A stretch of DNA of 64,000 nt. Origin: Stercorarius parasiticus. Taxonomy: Eukaryota > Chordata > Aves > Charadriiformes > Stercorariidae. Position 1 is the stretch's first letter. Each line of letters starts with the position of its first letter. This document shows positions 49,301 through 61,085 of the stretch, piece after piece. Location: contig VWZL01002573.1 in the NCBI GenBank assembly GCA_013396915.1, forward strand, positions 1,862,323 through 1,926,322, read 5' to 3'. Below the pieces are notes generated by a model. That model ran no database searches. It was given only the letters and a program-made list of their open reading frames with translations, and was not told the origin of the DNA. Made by a program: the position numbers and the translations under genes.

Positions 49301-52300
49301 TTCCATCATACGCTCTTTAGAGTCGCCTCTGGCAGCGTTAATTTTCATGCGCCTTTTCCAAATGAACATGATCCAACTGCAGCGCGATGAGTTGGCACCC
49401 AGCAAAACGCGCACGAAGCTCCGTTTTCAGACCGTACCTAACGATTCCAGGTTTGAGGGTTGCTCCTCTTCCTCTCGACCCTTCTGGCTCCGTTTCAGAG
49501 TTCAGCTCATAGTGTGGCACCTCCCTGTACCGCCGTTCTGTAAAGCAAAAGCAGTCAGCAACAGCCATATATAACATTAAAAAAAAATTGGTGAAAAATG
49601 GATATTCATCCTATGCATACATGTACCTGACTTTTCTATACGGCATCGTCTTTAGTGCCGAAGCAGCAAAGTACTTAGAAGAAATAACATAAATATATAT
49701 CTGACCTCAGTGAAAAGATCTTCTTTCTCTGTGTAACATACCGTAACTTGAAGTTTGCTCTCCCAGCATTATTTGTTTAATAGAAATATTTTCCGTACCA
49801 CCTGGTTCTGGCAGAAAGTCAGAATTTGCATTTATATGAGGTAGTTTATCAAATATAACATACAGAAGTCTGTTAAGTACACATTGCATTTTGTTTGTGA
49901 GGAAATCTGTTTGTATTTAATGTAGTTTTTAAATTAACCTTAATGAAAGCTTCTGAAAATTGTTGTTCTAAGCATTTGAAATATGCAACAAGAACTAGTG
50001 GAAGACATAAACATGTTTTCCATTATATGTTATCAGATAGTCCAAAATTACTACAAAAAGAATGTGGGGCTATGTTAAATTAGAAAGATAAGCAAGCATT
50101 TAGTTAAAAGGCAAAGGTCTTTAGAAGAGTAAAGCATCTGACAGTTAACCCCAACATCTTATGATCTCCTACCAAGAGTACTACAGCACTCGCAGAATAC
50201 AGTAGGGTGTTTTAACCACATCCATGGCTAAGATGAAAAACAAGGCATGTTTCACAGAAATCCTGTGGCGGATGTTTGTTCAGCCCAATATTTAGAGGGC
50301 AGTTGTGCACCCACGGCCATTTTTGAAGATCTTACTAAGCCGCTATCAAATATGTATTGCCCACAGCTTCGTCTCTTGAAAAGAACCAACCTAAACATAC
50401 GACCTTTACAAATGACCTTATAAGAGAAAATTTATACATAATCCCTTCAAGTATCAAACCAGTATTTTTTGTTGTCCTCTGCTGTTTGATGATTTAATTT
50501 TGTCCTTCAGCATTAGACGGGCTGTTTTTTGTTGATAGTTACACTGGTGACTTCATGAGGAACATAACATGGTGGGAAAAAAAAAAATCCGTTGGCATTA
50601 CAGCTTTCTTTCCATCTTTTCCTCATATACCCAATTAAATTTATTATAAAGAATAAAAGGGTGGTGTGAAAAAATTGCCAAACAAGGACAGGCATCAACA
50701 GGACATTTAACATATCACGTGAGAAGTGAGACTAGAGGAGAGCAGTACCTAAGTAGCTCGCTGATGAGTTGTTGTAACAATAATCATTCAAATAACAGCA
50801 ATAAAAGCATCACTGGTAATGATCAAGTAAGGGAAGGAAAATCTGACTAATGACTTTGTCTTACTATTCTGGTAACCCTTTGCATGAAGAAAACTCAGTA
50901 AAATCAGGTTTTAATCAGGGTGATATTTTTCTGGAAACTCTTTCTTCCCAACACATTCTGGCACTTAACCAGTGCTTGAATAACATTCCCACAGCAAGTC
51001 TCGAGTCGAACTTCTTTTTTATAAGCAACCGCTTTGGAAAACAGGAAAATCGAAGAGCTTTTTCCGAGAATTCCATTAACTTTTCTGAGATATTAAAAAG
51101 GAGTAATACCCAGTTAGCTGGTTATACAGTTTTTAAGATGAAAAGTTACAAGCTCTAGATGCTGGAATTAGGTAAGGATCTGTCCAGTGTAAGAGCCTAC
51201 CCACAAGTGCCAGGTCTCGCCAAGGTGCAGCCATGGAGGTGACCATGATGTACCTTTGGGACAACACCCAGGATGTGCAATCCTTACAGACCCCTTGCAC
51301 AGACTGAATGTCACATCAAGCTGAACAAGCGGCATCTACACAAACCAACTCCACCAAGCACCTAAAGCTTCTCTTTGACTCTATTTAATTTATATTCTCA
51401 CACTAACAAATTGGAAAATTGGGTTATTTTCAGTCTTGGTTTGGGGCGTTATACAGGCAGAGCAATCTAGCTGTCATCTAGGTCGTGGAATACTGGAAAT
51501 CCTGTTTTGGATCACATCCTCGGTATCTAGTTTAAAGGGAATGATTTCCTATAACTGCGTTACAGATCGCTGTGCTCATAGGGTGGTCACAGAGCTCTGT
51601 CTCTGCTTCACATTAAAAGTGGAATTTTTAATAGCCGGGTAGGAAAAAAGAGAAAGAATTGAAAAGTTGCAACATGAAAATTTTGCAGTAGAGTCGAGAC
51701 CAATCCTAAATACCATGTAGGCTCGTTGCCTGTGGTGTCCAGGGCTTCTGGGGTCCTTTTCAGCTGTATCAGACTAAGGGTAGGCTGGAAACAGAAAGTT
51801 TGGGAAAGCCAGCCTCCCAAACACCTTCACCCTTTGGCTTTCCTGAGATTTCTTGGAGATTGTAAACCAGACACCTACAGCTGGGAGAAGCGATACAAGC
51901 CCTTCGGTCCCCTTGAGCCACAACTTGAGACTTTAACGTAAAGAGCGCAAAATCCCTAAAACTTCCTACATTTCATGCTTTTGGCTTCGTAACTGGGAGC
52001 CTGGAAGGTTTCAGAGCTTGACTCAGTTTTCCATGTTTGCAGGCTCCAGACCGTAGATGGGATGGGGGACGCTGACTTCTCGGGCGTCGCGAGGAACAGA
52101 GCCGTTGTAGGAATGCTGAGAAGCCAGCATGGGCGAGGGGAAGACCTCAGAACAATAGCAAAGAGCTTGAGGACATCTTCCATGAATAAGAAAGTTCTTG
52201 GCATACACAACAGCTACACTTAGGAAAGTTTTCTGAGCCTTTCCTAAATAGCTAAAGGAGATTCTTTTTAGGCTTTTTATTCTGAGAGCTGGAATTAACA

Positions 52301-53407
52301 GAATTTGCATATTCTCCAGATACTATGGGGAGAGAGATGGAACTACGTTTTTGTTGGTAGGCCAAAAAATAATTAAGGCAATTATATACTGTAAAGGAAT
52401 ATGTTATGCTATTCCTAAAGGAAGACTTTTGGCCAGATAGAACTGATGACAAATATTTATTTTCTTCTTTATGCATAAATAGTCCTAGTAGGCAGTATTA
52501 GAAACACTTATCTGTATTTATATATAGCATTTAGGGTGCCATTTTGATTATGTTTAGCGCCGAAGTTTTTCACATGTTATTATAATACACATTTGTTTTA
52601 AGAAGATGCTAAAGCCTGCCTAATGACAGACTGCAGAAAATGAGACGAGCAGGGGTTTGGGTCAACTTTGGAAAGATCTGGCGTTGCACCACTAAAGCCA
52701 AACCATGTAAGTTTGATATAATGGGAAAAATATACCTGGGAAAAAATGCTAGAGCTGCAGGGTTATGGCCCATGACACAGAAGGGATAGAGAGATTTTTG
52801 AGCAGGAAACTACTTGGCAGCCTTTCTGCCTTAGCTGGCTGAGAGCAGTGAGGAGCTAATTTAGTCAGTTTAGGAGAGGCAGCTCTCAGCACAGAGTTGA
52901 GAAACCGAAGGCGGTCCCAGTCAACTATCAAGAAATGTAGTTTCAAAGTTATTAGGTAACATTAGGGTCAAAAGTGAAGATAAGAGGCTGATGCATCGCA
53001 GCGCTAGCAAACAGTCAGTGTTAATATGTTTGCATAGATAAGGAAGATTTGGCGTAGTTTACGGGCATAAAAATGAGGAGCCAACATGAGCTGAAACTGA
53101 GCTCAGAGCACCGGTGCCAAGAGATGTAATTCTTGTCTTCATCTCCTTTGAATATCAAGGTTTATTTAGTTTACAAACATATGGGTTTTCAAAGCTATTA
53201 GAACTGTGACATCAATTTAGAAGCTACAGACATGCAAGAGGTTAAGATTAGAGCTGGCCAGAAATTTTCTTACAAAACAGAATTTTGCATTTTAGCCAGG
53301 ATTAGTTAAGAAAACTGAGTCTTACAACATCATATTGCCAGGTGAAAAAATGACTCTCTTGACAAGCACAGTACTGCTGAGATGAGTACTTTTGAATGGT
53401 GTATTTA
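46322..53407. other. Unique AT-rich non-coding DNA
   Basis: About 7 kb with no recognised transposon, RNA gene or convincing exon. The longest open frame (49146-49574, 142 codons, plus) has no recognisable domain and is overlapped by a minus-strand frame. This stretch is notably poor in recognisable repeats. Confidence 0.5.
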
Positions 53408-53797
53408 CATAAACATTTATGGGGTGTTATTATTATTAAGAAAAGATGAGGCAGAGAGAATCGTGCCTTTCAATTGCTCGTGCAAGCCACTACCTTCCTT
53501 GGATTTATCAAAGTGGTGAGGAAGCTCTTCATTCTCTACAACGGGGTTACTTATGCCTTCATGTCATGCCCCATGCCCACTATAACCTGTGCTTTTTCAA
53601 AAGTTCATCAAATTGAAGCGCAAATTTTTATATCTGAACCCAATGAAAATTAGCATCTCAAGGAAAAAAAAAAGCAAAATCGAATGAAATCTTGGTTTGT
53701 CCAGAAATTGCCTGCTGGATATGAAACTAATGTCCAAATATAATATTGATAATATTGATAATAACAACAACAATATTAATATTATTATTAATAATAA
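53408..53797 (+). repeat. First copy of a 390-bp near-identical duplication
   Basis: The sequence from CATAAACATTTATGGGGTGT at 53408 to the ATAATAA at 53797 recurs at 54098-54486. On reading, the only difference I find is one fewer A in the run near 53664 (ten here, nine in the second copy). This copy is continuous with flanking unique DNA on both sides. Confidence 0.95.
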
Positions 53798-53823
53798 AAA
53801 TAATAATAATAAAAATAATAAAA
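53745..53823 (+). repeat. (ATT/AAT)n-type microsatellite, imperfect
   Basis: Repeated AATATTGATAATA, AAC and AATAAT units fill about 80 bases. Its minus-strand translation is the Leu/Ile-rich string that makes 53597-53833 look like a membrane protein; it is not one. Confidence 0.85.
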
Positions 53824-54096
53824 CAACCCCCATGTCTGTCGACCTTTTTGCACAATAAAAACCCTACCACAAAAAGTGAAAAGTCACAGAGATAAGCAGC
53901 GCAATCCTTTGCCCAATCGCTACCACACGGTCAGTCAAAGAACTTTGAACTTCAGCTGAATTCACTTAGGCGCTGGGGATTATATGGGCACAAACCTAGA
54001 TTACAAATCAAAGAGCACAGAATCACGCATGTATATGTTCCAGTTATGAAAGCTGCTTAATGATTAAAGTCATCTATGCTTAAAAAAAAAAAAAAA
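53798..54096. other. Unique spacer between the duplicated copies, ending in an A-run
   Basis: This holds the rest of the microsatellite and about 270 bases of unique sequence, and ends with fifteen A (54082-54096) directly before an N at 54097. Confidence 0.7.
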
Positions 54097-54097
54097 N

Positions 54098-54486
54098 CAT
54101 AAACATTTATGGGGTGTTATTATTATTAAGAAAAGATGAGGCAGAGAGAATCGTGCCTTTCAATTGCTCGTGCAAGCCACTACCTTCCTTGGATTTATCA
54201 AAGTGGTGAGGAAGCTCTTCATTCTCTACAACGGGGTTACTTATGCCTTCATGTCATGCCCCATGCCCACTATAACCTGTGCTTTTTCAAAAGTTCATCA
54301 AATTGAAGCGCAAATTTTTATATCTGAACCCAATGAAAATTAGCATCTCAAGGAAAAAAAAAGCAAAATCGAATGAAATCTTGGTTTGTCCAGAAATTGC
54401 CTGCTGGATATGAAACTAATGTCCAAATATAATATTGATAATATTGATAATAACAACAACAATATTAATATTATTATTAATAATAA
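54098..54486 (+). repeat. Second copy of the duplication, bounded by single Ns (probable assembly artefact)
   Basis: The copy lies exactly between N at 54097 and N at 54487. It begins right after an A-run and stops inside the microsatellite, the two kinds of places where assemblies break. Near-perfect identity and N boundaries point to a contig placed twice or an unmerged overlap, not a biological tandem duplication. The open frame 54340-54576 crosses the N and is meaningless. Confidence 0.9.
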
Positions 54487-54487
54487 N

Positions 54488-55539
54488 CTGAAAGTATGTC
54501 CCTGGATTGACAGGTCATAGGTTAAATCCAGATGAGGGTCACTCAAGCCTGGTGTTAGGCTAAATGAGTGCAGCATTAATGCTGAAAAATCCTCGCAATG
54601 AGCTCACCACCTGTCTGCTGCAGAAATCCTCCCACTGTAGGTTCAGTTTGAACTTGATGTTTACTTGCATTTCCAATACTTGCACGCTGCTAACTAGGGA
54701 GAATGAAGTAGGTAATCTGGCTTTTCATTTCAATCGCTATGACTATCCTTAAATTACTTTTGTCTGTTGCCTTTTCAAAAGGCACTCTTTTTCATTGCAA
54801 GTGCAACGGGGTGCTTGTGCTTTGTAAATACGACAGAGAGCAGTTTCGGTATAGCATGACTTCAAATTGTGAACCTTGTCAGGAGAATCGAGCACCAGTT
54901 TTGTCCTTTTCTTTTTCTTTTTCTCTTTTTTTTTAATTTTATTTTCTTACTTAAAATACGTTCGTACTGCATTTTTACAAGAGAAGTCTGAAAATGGTAA
55001 AGGAGAATTTGTGAAAACTATAACTTGGCAATGACAGCAGTGTCGACAATGCTAACATTTAGGTCCTGATCTCAAATAAAAAAATGTCCTATCGATTCAG
55101 AACCCAGCTTTGTATAACATCAGAGGGTTAAAATAACCAACACTTAAAGGAAAGAGGAATAGATCACTTACTACACATATTCTGTTATTTGCTTAAAACT
55201 CGTAGGGTTGATGTAAGCTTGTAATCATTCACTGAAAGATAAAATTTGCTGCAGAAGGTACACACTTTGCAAGGGTATAACAGCTAATCTCAGACCATTA
55301 ATAGATTTAACCTTGTATATTCATAGATATTTAAGAGTGTTATGGTTTGAAGGTCAACCCCTCTGTCTTACAGTAAAAGGAAAGCAAAGAAAGGAATAAA
55401 AATTAGAAAGAATTAATTCTTCAAAAAGTTTTTACAAATCAAAACCCTGCAGTTTCACACTGAGAACAAAAGAAGCATATTAAACACCAAAGTTTATCAA
55501 GACAAATTAGGTCCCAGTTTCAAATTTTCTTTAATCTTT
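54488..55539. other. Unique AT-rich DNA
   Basis: A pyrimidine-rich run lies at 54904-54935. No gene or transposon was recognised. Confidence 0.5.
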
Positions 55540-56288
55540 TGCATCTGAACGTTTTTTTGCCTCATGCTGTTTTCCCTAGTTAAATGTTAAAATGAATTCT
55601 AGCCAATACCATTGACTTCCTCCCTTAAAAATATTGAGACACATAATAAAAAATTAATTACTTCCCCTAATTTCCGTGTGATTCTTTAAAAAGATGTAAA
55701 ATTCATTTAAAGTAAGTGGTGACTTTGTCTTTGAAGATCACGACAATTAACATGGATCAAAGCTTAGGTTCTGTAACGATGATAGCTTATTAGCATAATG
55801 AAATTAACTTAGAGACAAGAATCTTTAATAGGTACAACAAAAACGCTTTAATAATACTTGAAGAAAATTATGTATTTGCTAGAAGTACAACAGTTTCAGA
55901 CTTTCTATCCAATTAATAAGTTGTTAATTAACTCCTTTTCCAAACAATGTGCACTTTAAGTTAACATCTGCCCATTGGATAACACTTTCCTATGGTATTT
56001 TTTTTTTTTAATATACTGTAGAACTGCAACACTCTTTTACTGGGAATTCCTTGTAGGACTATTCTTATACGAGGGAAACAGGACCCAAATATAGTAATAT
56101 GTTTTCTATAACCAACCAATTAAAAAAAGAGAAGGCTTATTTCAAAGGCGGGAGGAGGGATGGGTAATTCCTTCATTATGGCTGCATTGTTTGTGGCAGT
56201 GCGTAGTTTCAAGTTTCTTTGCATTTTCAATAGGAATTATTTTCTGCAGTTTATATGCCTCTGCAAAATGGCTCTCTGCTGACTAGCG

Positions 56289-56298
56289 CCATATATGG
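56289..56298. promoter_or_regulatory. CArG box (SRF site)
   Basis: CCATATATGG is an exact, fully palindromic match to CC(A/T)6GG, the serum response factor consensus. It is the only exact match I noticed in the window. Confidence 0.6.
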
Positions 56299-56337
56299 AC
56301 TCGACTTGGGAGCAATTTTCATATTTTTTTTAAATAT

Positions 56338-56347
56338 CTATTTATAG
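56338..56347. promoter_or_regulatory. MEF2 site 1
   Basis: CTATTTATAG is an exact match to the MEF2 consensus CTA(A/T)4TAG, 39 bp to the right of the CArG box. Confidence 0.6.
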
Positions 56348-56372
56348 TTCCATGTTACAAGATTTTACAGTC

Positions 56373-56382
56373 TTATTTATAA
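56373..56382. promoter_or_regulatory. MEF2 site 2
   Basis: TTATTTATAA matches YTA(A/T)4TAR, 25 bp to the right of MEF2 site 1. Confidence 0.5.
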
Positions 56383-56420
56383 GATTGTAAATCAATAACT
56401 ATTGTTTTTGAAGATATGGA

Positions 56421-59400
56421 GTGGGAAGGTTGTCCACGAAAAAATTAAAATAGAGCCCTATGTATAAAAATAGTATTTTAATAGTCTTTGCTTTGTAGTG
56501 CAGAATAATAAGGGCTTTCAGCGCTCGAATTTTTAATTAAAATGACACTTTTTTGTTTTAGGGGCTTCTGCCTGCATAGTGGTTTGGGGATCAAAAATTT
56601 CACAGAGCATTTTGCATTTTGCAAGTGGATTTGGAGAATACACATGACTGTGCACGGCCCTGATAGACTTCCAACCCTCCGCACGGGCTGCTTAGGCCAG
56701 TGATGGAACAATTAAATAGGTCTTATTTGAAACAAATGAGTTGTTATATTCTATTGGGTCAAGGACTCATGTTTTAATAAATCCCTAATTATGGTAACTT
56801 TTCATTTAATCTGGCGAATTCTAAGCAAGTTAAGAATTTATGAGAGCTGGAATCAGAAATAAAAAATATGCCTGTCTGCCATTCTGCTCAAGGCCACACA
56901 GGTTGAACTCATTTTGAGCAGCGGGGAAGCCAGGAATGTCTCTCTCGAACAGGGCCCTGTGACATGATTACATATATAGATTATTATTATTATATACATA
57001 TATATAAAATAAGTTAAATTATCTATAAACTTACATATTATTATATATGCTATTATTGTTAATATTATTGTTGTTGTTATTACTATCATTATTAATCTGG
57101 ACAAACTTATTTCCTTTTTTTTTCCAGAAATACAAAGAAACAACACCACCACACCAAAAAAAACCAACATAAGCATGAGAGCCTTTTTGAGTTTGGTTTT
57201 TGTTTTGTTTTTTTTGCCTTGGCAAACTTTTCTACCACAAACCTGTGACCACACAAACCCTTTTTTTGTGCAACATCCAGCCCAAACTCTTCCAGTCACT
57301 ACTGGCTAAGGTCAGGATTTCTATTTCTGATCGTGTTTGGCACTGGCCAGACTCCTCTCGGCTCATGGTACGTGGCTGTCAGAGTACAGACACCTCTGAA
57401 AATAGATAAAAATGAGACCTGGTGCATGCCTTTATATGACATTATTAGCATTAGAATTTGCTGGTTCAACAACCAGCTTGAGAACATCTCTGCTAGCCAC
57501 AGTCAAACCTGGTCTCCCCTGGAACAACAGCCTCATGAGTAACAACTAATTAATTCTCGGCACATACCCATGGCGCAGGCTTTACCATCCACTGAAACAT
57601 CATTTTCTCTGGGATGGAAACAAGATGCGACTAATAACTCACATGGAAACTGTACGGTAATAGAGTGAAACTGAGGAAACAGCAGTTTTCTGCACACAAA
57701 TAGACAATGCCTTTACTCTACCAAAGGTGGTTGTCTCTTTACTCTTTACTGCCTTTACAGAAATATGTAAAGTAACGGAATTTACACCTGTAGCTCTGTA
57801 GCTGGTTGTAATTCCTTTTTTTTTTTAATTTGTCTTTTGGAAAGTTGTGGGGTTTTTTTATTGTTGCAAATCAGAATTGATCATTTTTTCAAAATTTCTC
57901 CTAAACTATCAGAGGCTGAAAATCCTTATTTAGAAAAAACAAAGATCATCATCTGTGCACTGCAAGAAGTTCTCCGGGGTCTGGTAGCAGGTGCCCATGA
58001 GCGCACAAATGAGTGATGGGGACAGCACAAGGGGTGGCAGCTGTGGTCCCCATTTTGCTCAACAGTTTCCAGGTCTACTTTGTTCCCTGGCTCTGGGACA
58101 GTTCTGCCACCAAAATTGCTCTTAGTATTAGTAATACTATGGGCTAACCTAACCAGGAGGTCCTTCTCAGAAGAGGCTACCTGGACGCTGGCAGGATCTG
58201 GGGCCATGCCCTGGGGAAGTCCCCATTAGTGACCAGTGCGGGTGGCTGAGCTCTCCAGAAACTGAGTCCACCCACATCCAACAGAATCTTTCTAAAAACA
58301 AAGACATTTCCTTTTAACTACTTGCTTTTGGCACATCAGTCTTTTTGAGGTAAAACCTTTCCAAATTGTAAATCCATCAGATAATTCCTCAGTTCCAAGT
58401 TCCTTCGTATCCGAGAAATACGATACGACCTTGGCTGGGAAGTGCAGTCAAAAGAACATCGTCACCTATTGCCTTTCCTGCATACTTCCATGGCATACCT
58501 ATTTTTCCCTGGATGGCTCCCAAGCTAAGAAAAGTCTCCTTGCTTAGTAAAATCCAGTGTCTGAGCTGTACAAGATACTATGAGCACAGGCCAGAAACAT
58601 TACAGGTTCTTCTAAGTGAGATGTTATTATTCTTTACAAGAGGGAAAAAAAGAGATCAGGCTCATCTCTGAAACTAAGAACTGTACTTATTGTTCCAAAT
58701 TTTGAGGCAATCTTTAGCGTTAGGTTATACATAAGGTTCTTCTGGAGTTTTACTGGAGATTGATACTATGCCAGAAGATACTAAATTCTCATTTTTAAGT
58801 GAATGACCGCTACGCAGAGCTGCCAACCGAGAGTTTCCTTTACGGTAATGAAGAGCTTGCCAGGATAACCTCAGTAAAAAATGACGCTGATAAATACATC
58901 ATTTTAAAGATAATCAATACAGCACTTCCATTGTTCACACATGGTTTTATTTTTTGGTCAGCAGAATATGTTTTCCTTGCCCAACTTCTCCTTCCAGAGA
59001 GGTACTCCAGTCTTTTTCCTGCTTTGGAAACCGAACTCTCTACGATTAAATCATGTGTACACATGCAATGCTGTCGGTTGGCGTGATACTCTGGACATAC
59101 ACAAGGACAGGATTTGGCTCTTGAGAAATGGCGGCACGACATATTTTTCAAATTATATAATAGTTTTCTTTGCCAATCATATTCCAATTATCTCTCCAGA
59201 ATAATCAAATAAAATTTAAAAAAATTGTAGGTCGATTTTTCATCGATTTTTCCCTTTGAAATAATACCCTTCCCTGCTAATGTGTTGATGATAGTCCCAG
59301 CTTTTTGTGATTTCTCTCACTTGTGCCCTGGATTTGGGTTTCCCTTGATGGCCCTGTTCTTTCAATGATGCTGTTCCTGCCTGTTTTCAGAATTATTTCT

Positions 59401-60591
59401 GTTTCACACTTCATTTGCATGTTTTCCTCACTGCATGGGAAAAAAACCCAAGCACAAGTTTCCTTGTCTCCAACTTCACAACCGAGCAATTTTCCCCTTT
59501 TCCTCCCATTCCCCCTACCCTGCTGCAGAGACGGAAACGGTGCTACAGACATTCATGTGCATCATTGTGGAAAACCATGAGCAGAAACCCTGGCTATACC
59601 GTGGGAAAGTATGAGCAGGTAGAACAACAGGTGTTGTCTCTGTGATACTCCTGCTTTGGGAGTGCTCTTGGTCCTCTTTTTGGTTCTTTTAGAGTAGGAC
59701 ATGCCATAGAAGCAGGAGAAGATGTAGCAGCTGAACCACAATAGATGGTGACTTAAGGGCCATATACCACTAGGAGGACAAAGGAGCACCCAGGCTTGAG
59801 GTGAAGGCATAATTTCATCTTTTTCAGTCCATGTTGGTCTGAAAACTTTAAGTTTTACTTGTAGATCTGGGTAAGTAGCTACCAAACTCCGCCTTTTGAA
59901 ATAGTTTTCAACACTACTTTTGCCTTCATTGGCGAGAACTTCTTAAACTTCACACGCAGACACCAAAGATAAACTGACTCGAAGGATGAGCACTGCGGTG
60001 GGTCACCCCTAGTCACATTGGTTTTACTCGCCACTCGCGATTTCACCCTCTCTCGTTCTCCAAACGCTGCAGCACACACTGAAAGCTTCACCAAGCCAAA
60101 GATCGTACATGGCTTTAGAAAAAATGTCACACGTTAAAAGACCCAAACATCTCAGAACCTAAGGGACAATGGAACTATTCCCTGCATATAGTTAGAATTG
60201 CGCTGTCTCTGTCAGTGGTACATTCCCCAAAGCCCATTAAAAAAACTGTTGAAAAACAAGCATAAATCTGAAAACAAGATTCAGGTGCTGAAGCAAAGCC
60301 ACAAATATCACTAGAAACATTGCCTGATTCCTCTACTCACTTACAAACCTTAATCAGTCAGTCTCAGCAGAGCATAATTTCACTAGTTAACGTTTCACCG
60401 TATCCTGCCCAGTGGTTAGTAGTTGTTATTTGTATTATATCGTTAACAAAAGGCAGGCGAGAGCTCCATATAGCACCCCTCGCTCCTGAATTACAACCCA
60501 GTAACACAACCCACAGCATTATACTACTCCTCTTGGCCCTCATTACCGAGCAGTTAGCATTCACACCCCAGTTGTCTGGTCTTTAATAAGA
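56421..60591. other. Unique AT-rich DNA
   Basis: About 4.2 kb with no recognised gene or transposon. It contains the ATT/TA microsatellite at 56971-57098, an A-rich/C patch at 57148-57165 and T-runs at 57817-57827. The minus-strand 148-codon frame 56853-57299 consists largely of translated microsatellite (Ile/Tyr-rich). Confidence 0.5.
56971..57098 (+). repeat. Imperfect ATT/TA microsatellite cluster
   Basis: ATTATTATTATTATATACAT, then TATATAAAATAAG and, further right, ATTATTGTTGTTGTTATTAC-type units occupy about 125 bases. Confidence 0.8.
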
Positions 60592-60597
60592 AATAAA
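60592..60597 (+). promoter_or_regulatory. Possible poly(A) signal with GT-rich downstream sequence
   Basis: AATAAA is followed within 3 bases by GTTGTTTGTTTATTTT. An 88-codon open frame (60320-60586) ends just before it, but has no recognisable domain or exon structure. Such hexamers are common by chance in AT-rich DNA. Confidence 0.15.
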
Positions 60598-61016
60598 GTT
60601 GTTTGTTTATTTTATACCTATTTAACGTGTCGTTTAAGATTTGCAGAAGGCCATCAATCTTTGCCTCAGTACGTTGACCTCAGTCTAATTGTTGGGACTC
60701 TAAATTCTGCACAGATGTTATTACTATGAATTTAACTTTATATAGCAAGAAATTCAGTACTGCCATATGCCGTCTTTTATGAACTCGCAGTTTGTAATGA
60801 ATATCCATGACTAATGCTTTTGACCCAGGTAAGCCCATGATTATGGAAGGTAAAAAGTTTACTAAACTTTACTGCAACACTTTCAGCAATTTTACCAACT
60901 AATGCACACAACTCCCCTGCCTGTGTGCTGGTATAAAAAATTGCTTAGCTCTTCTTAATATATCTGTCCCCGTCCAGTGTCATTCAGGGACTCTGCAGAG
61001 TCAGCCAAAAACTTCT
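60598..61016. other. Unique AT-rich DNA
   Basis: No gene, repeat or strong motif was recognised. Confidence 0.5.
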
Positions 61017-61085
61017 AGATTCATAGATTGCCTATCAGAGGAGATAAGACCATTTTCTCTGATATCCAGTATAAGCCAGAAATCT
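61017..61085 (-). mobile_element. Very old CR1-like 3' end
   Basis: AGATTCATAGATTGCCTATC, 'agaggagataagaccatttt', 'ctctgatatccagtataagc', CAGAA follows the 3' end of ancient turtle/crocodile-type CR1 read on the minus strand ('agattcatagattccaagg', 'ccagaagggaccattgtgat', 'catctagtctgacctcctgt'). Divergence is high and only about 65 bases are alignable. Confidence 0.5.

Larger units (their letters stand above)
55540..56420. promoter_or_regulatory. Candidate enhancer block with SRF and MEF2 sites
   Basis: Repeat-free AT-rich DNA with no useful open frame. The left part carries a TCF/LEF word ATCAAAG (55756-55762), an octamer-type POU word ATTAGCAT (55789-55796) and TTAATTAA-type homeodomain words (about 55925-55932). 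The right part holds an exact SRF CArG box and two exact MEF2 consensus sites within 95 bp. SRF and MEF2 acting from neighbouring sites is well established for muscle and immediate-early enhancers. Activity, tissue and target gene cannot be inferred from the sequence alone. Confidence 0.4.

Noticed and set aside
53597..53833. Leu/Ile-rich 'membrane protein' on the minus strand
   Set aside because: Translation of the ATT/AAT microsatellite; the matching frame at 54340-54576 crosses an N inside the artefactual copy.
56853..57299. 148-codon minus-strand frame with hydrophobic middle
   Set aside because: The hydrophobic part is translated ATT/TA microsatellite.
60320..60586. 88-codon frame followed by AATAAA
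   Set aside because: No domain, no exon signals upstream; hexamer is common in AT-rich DNA.
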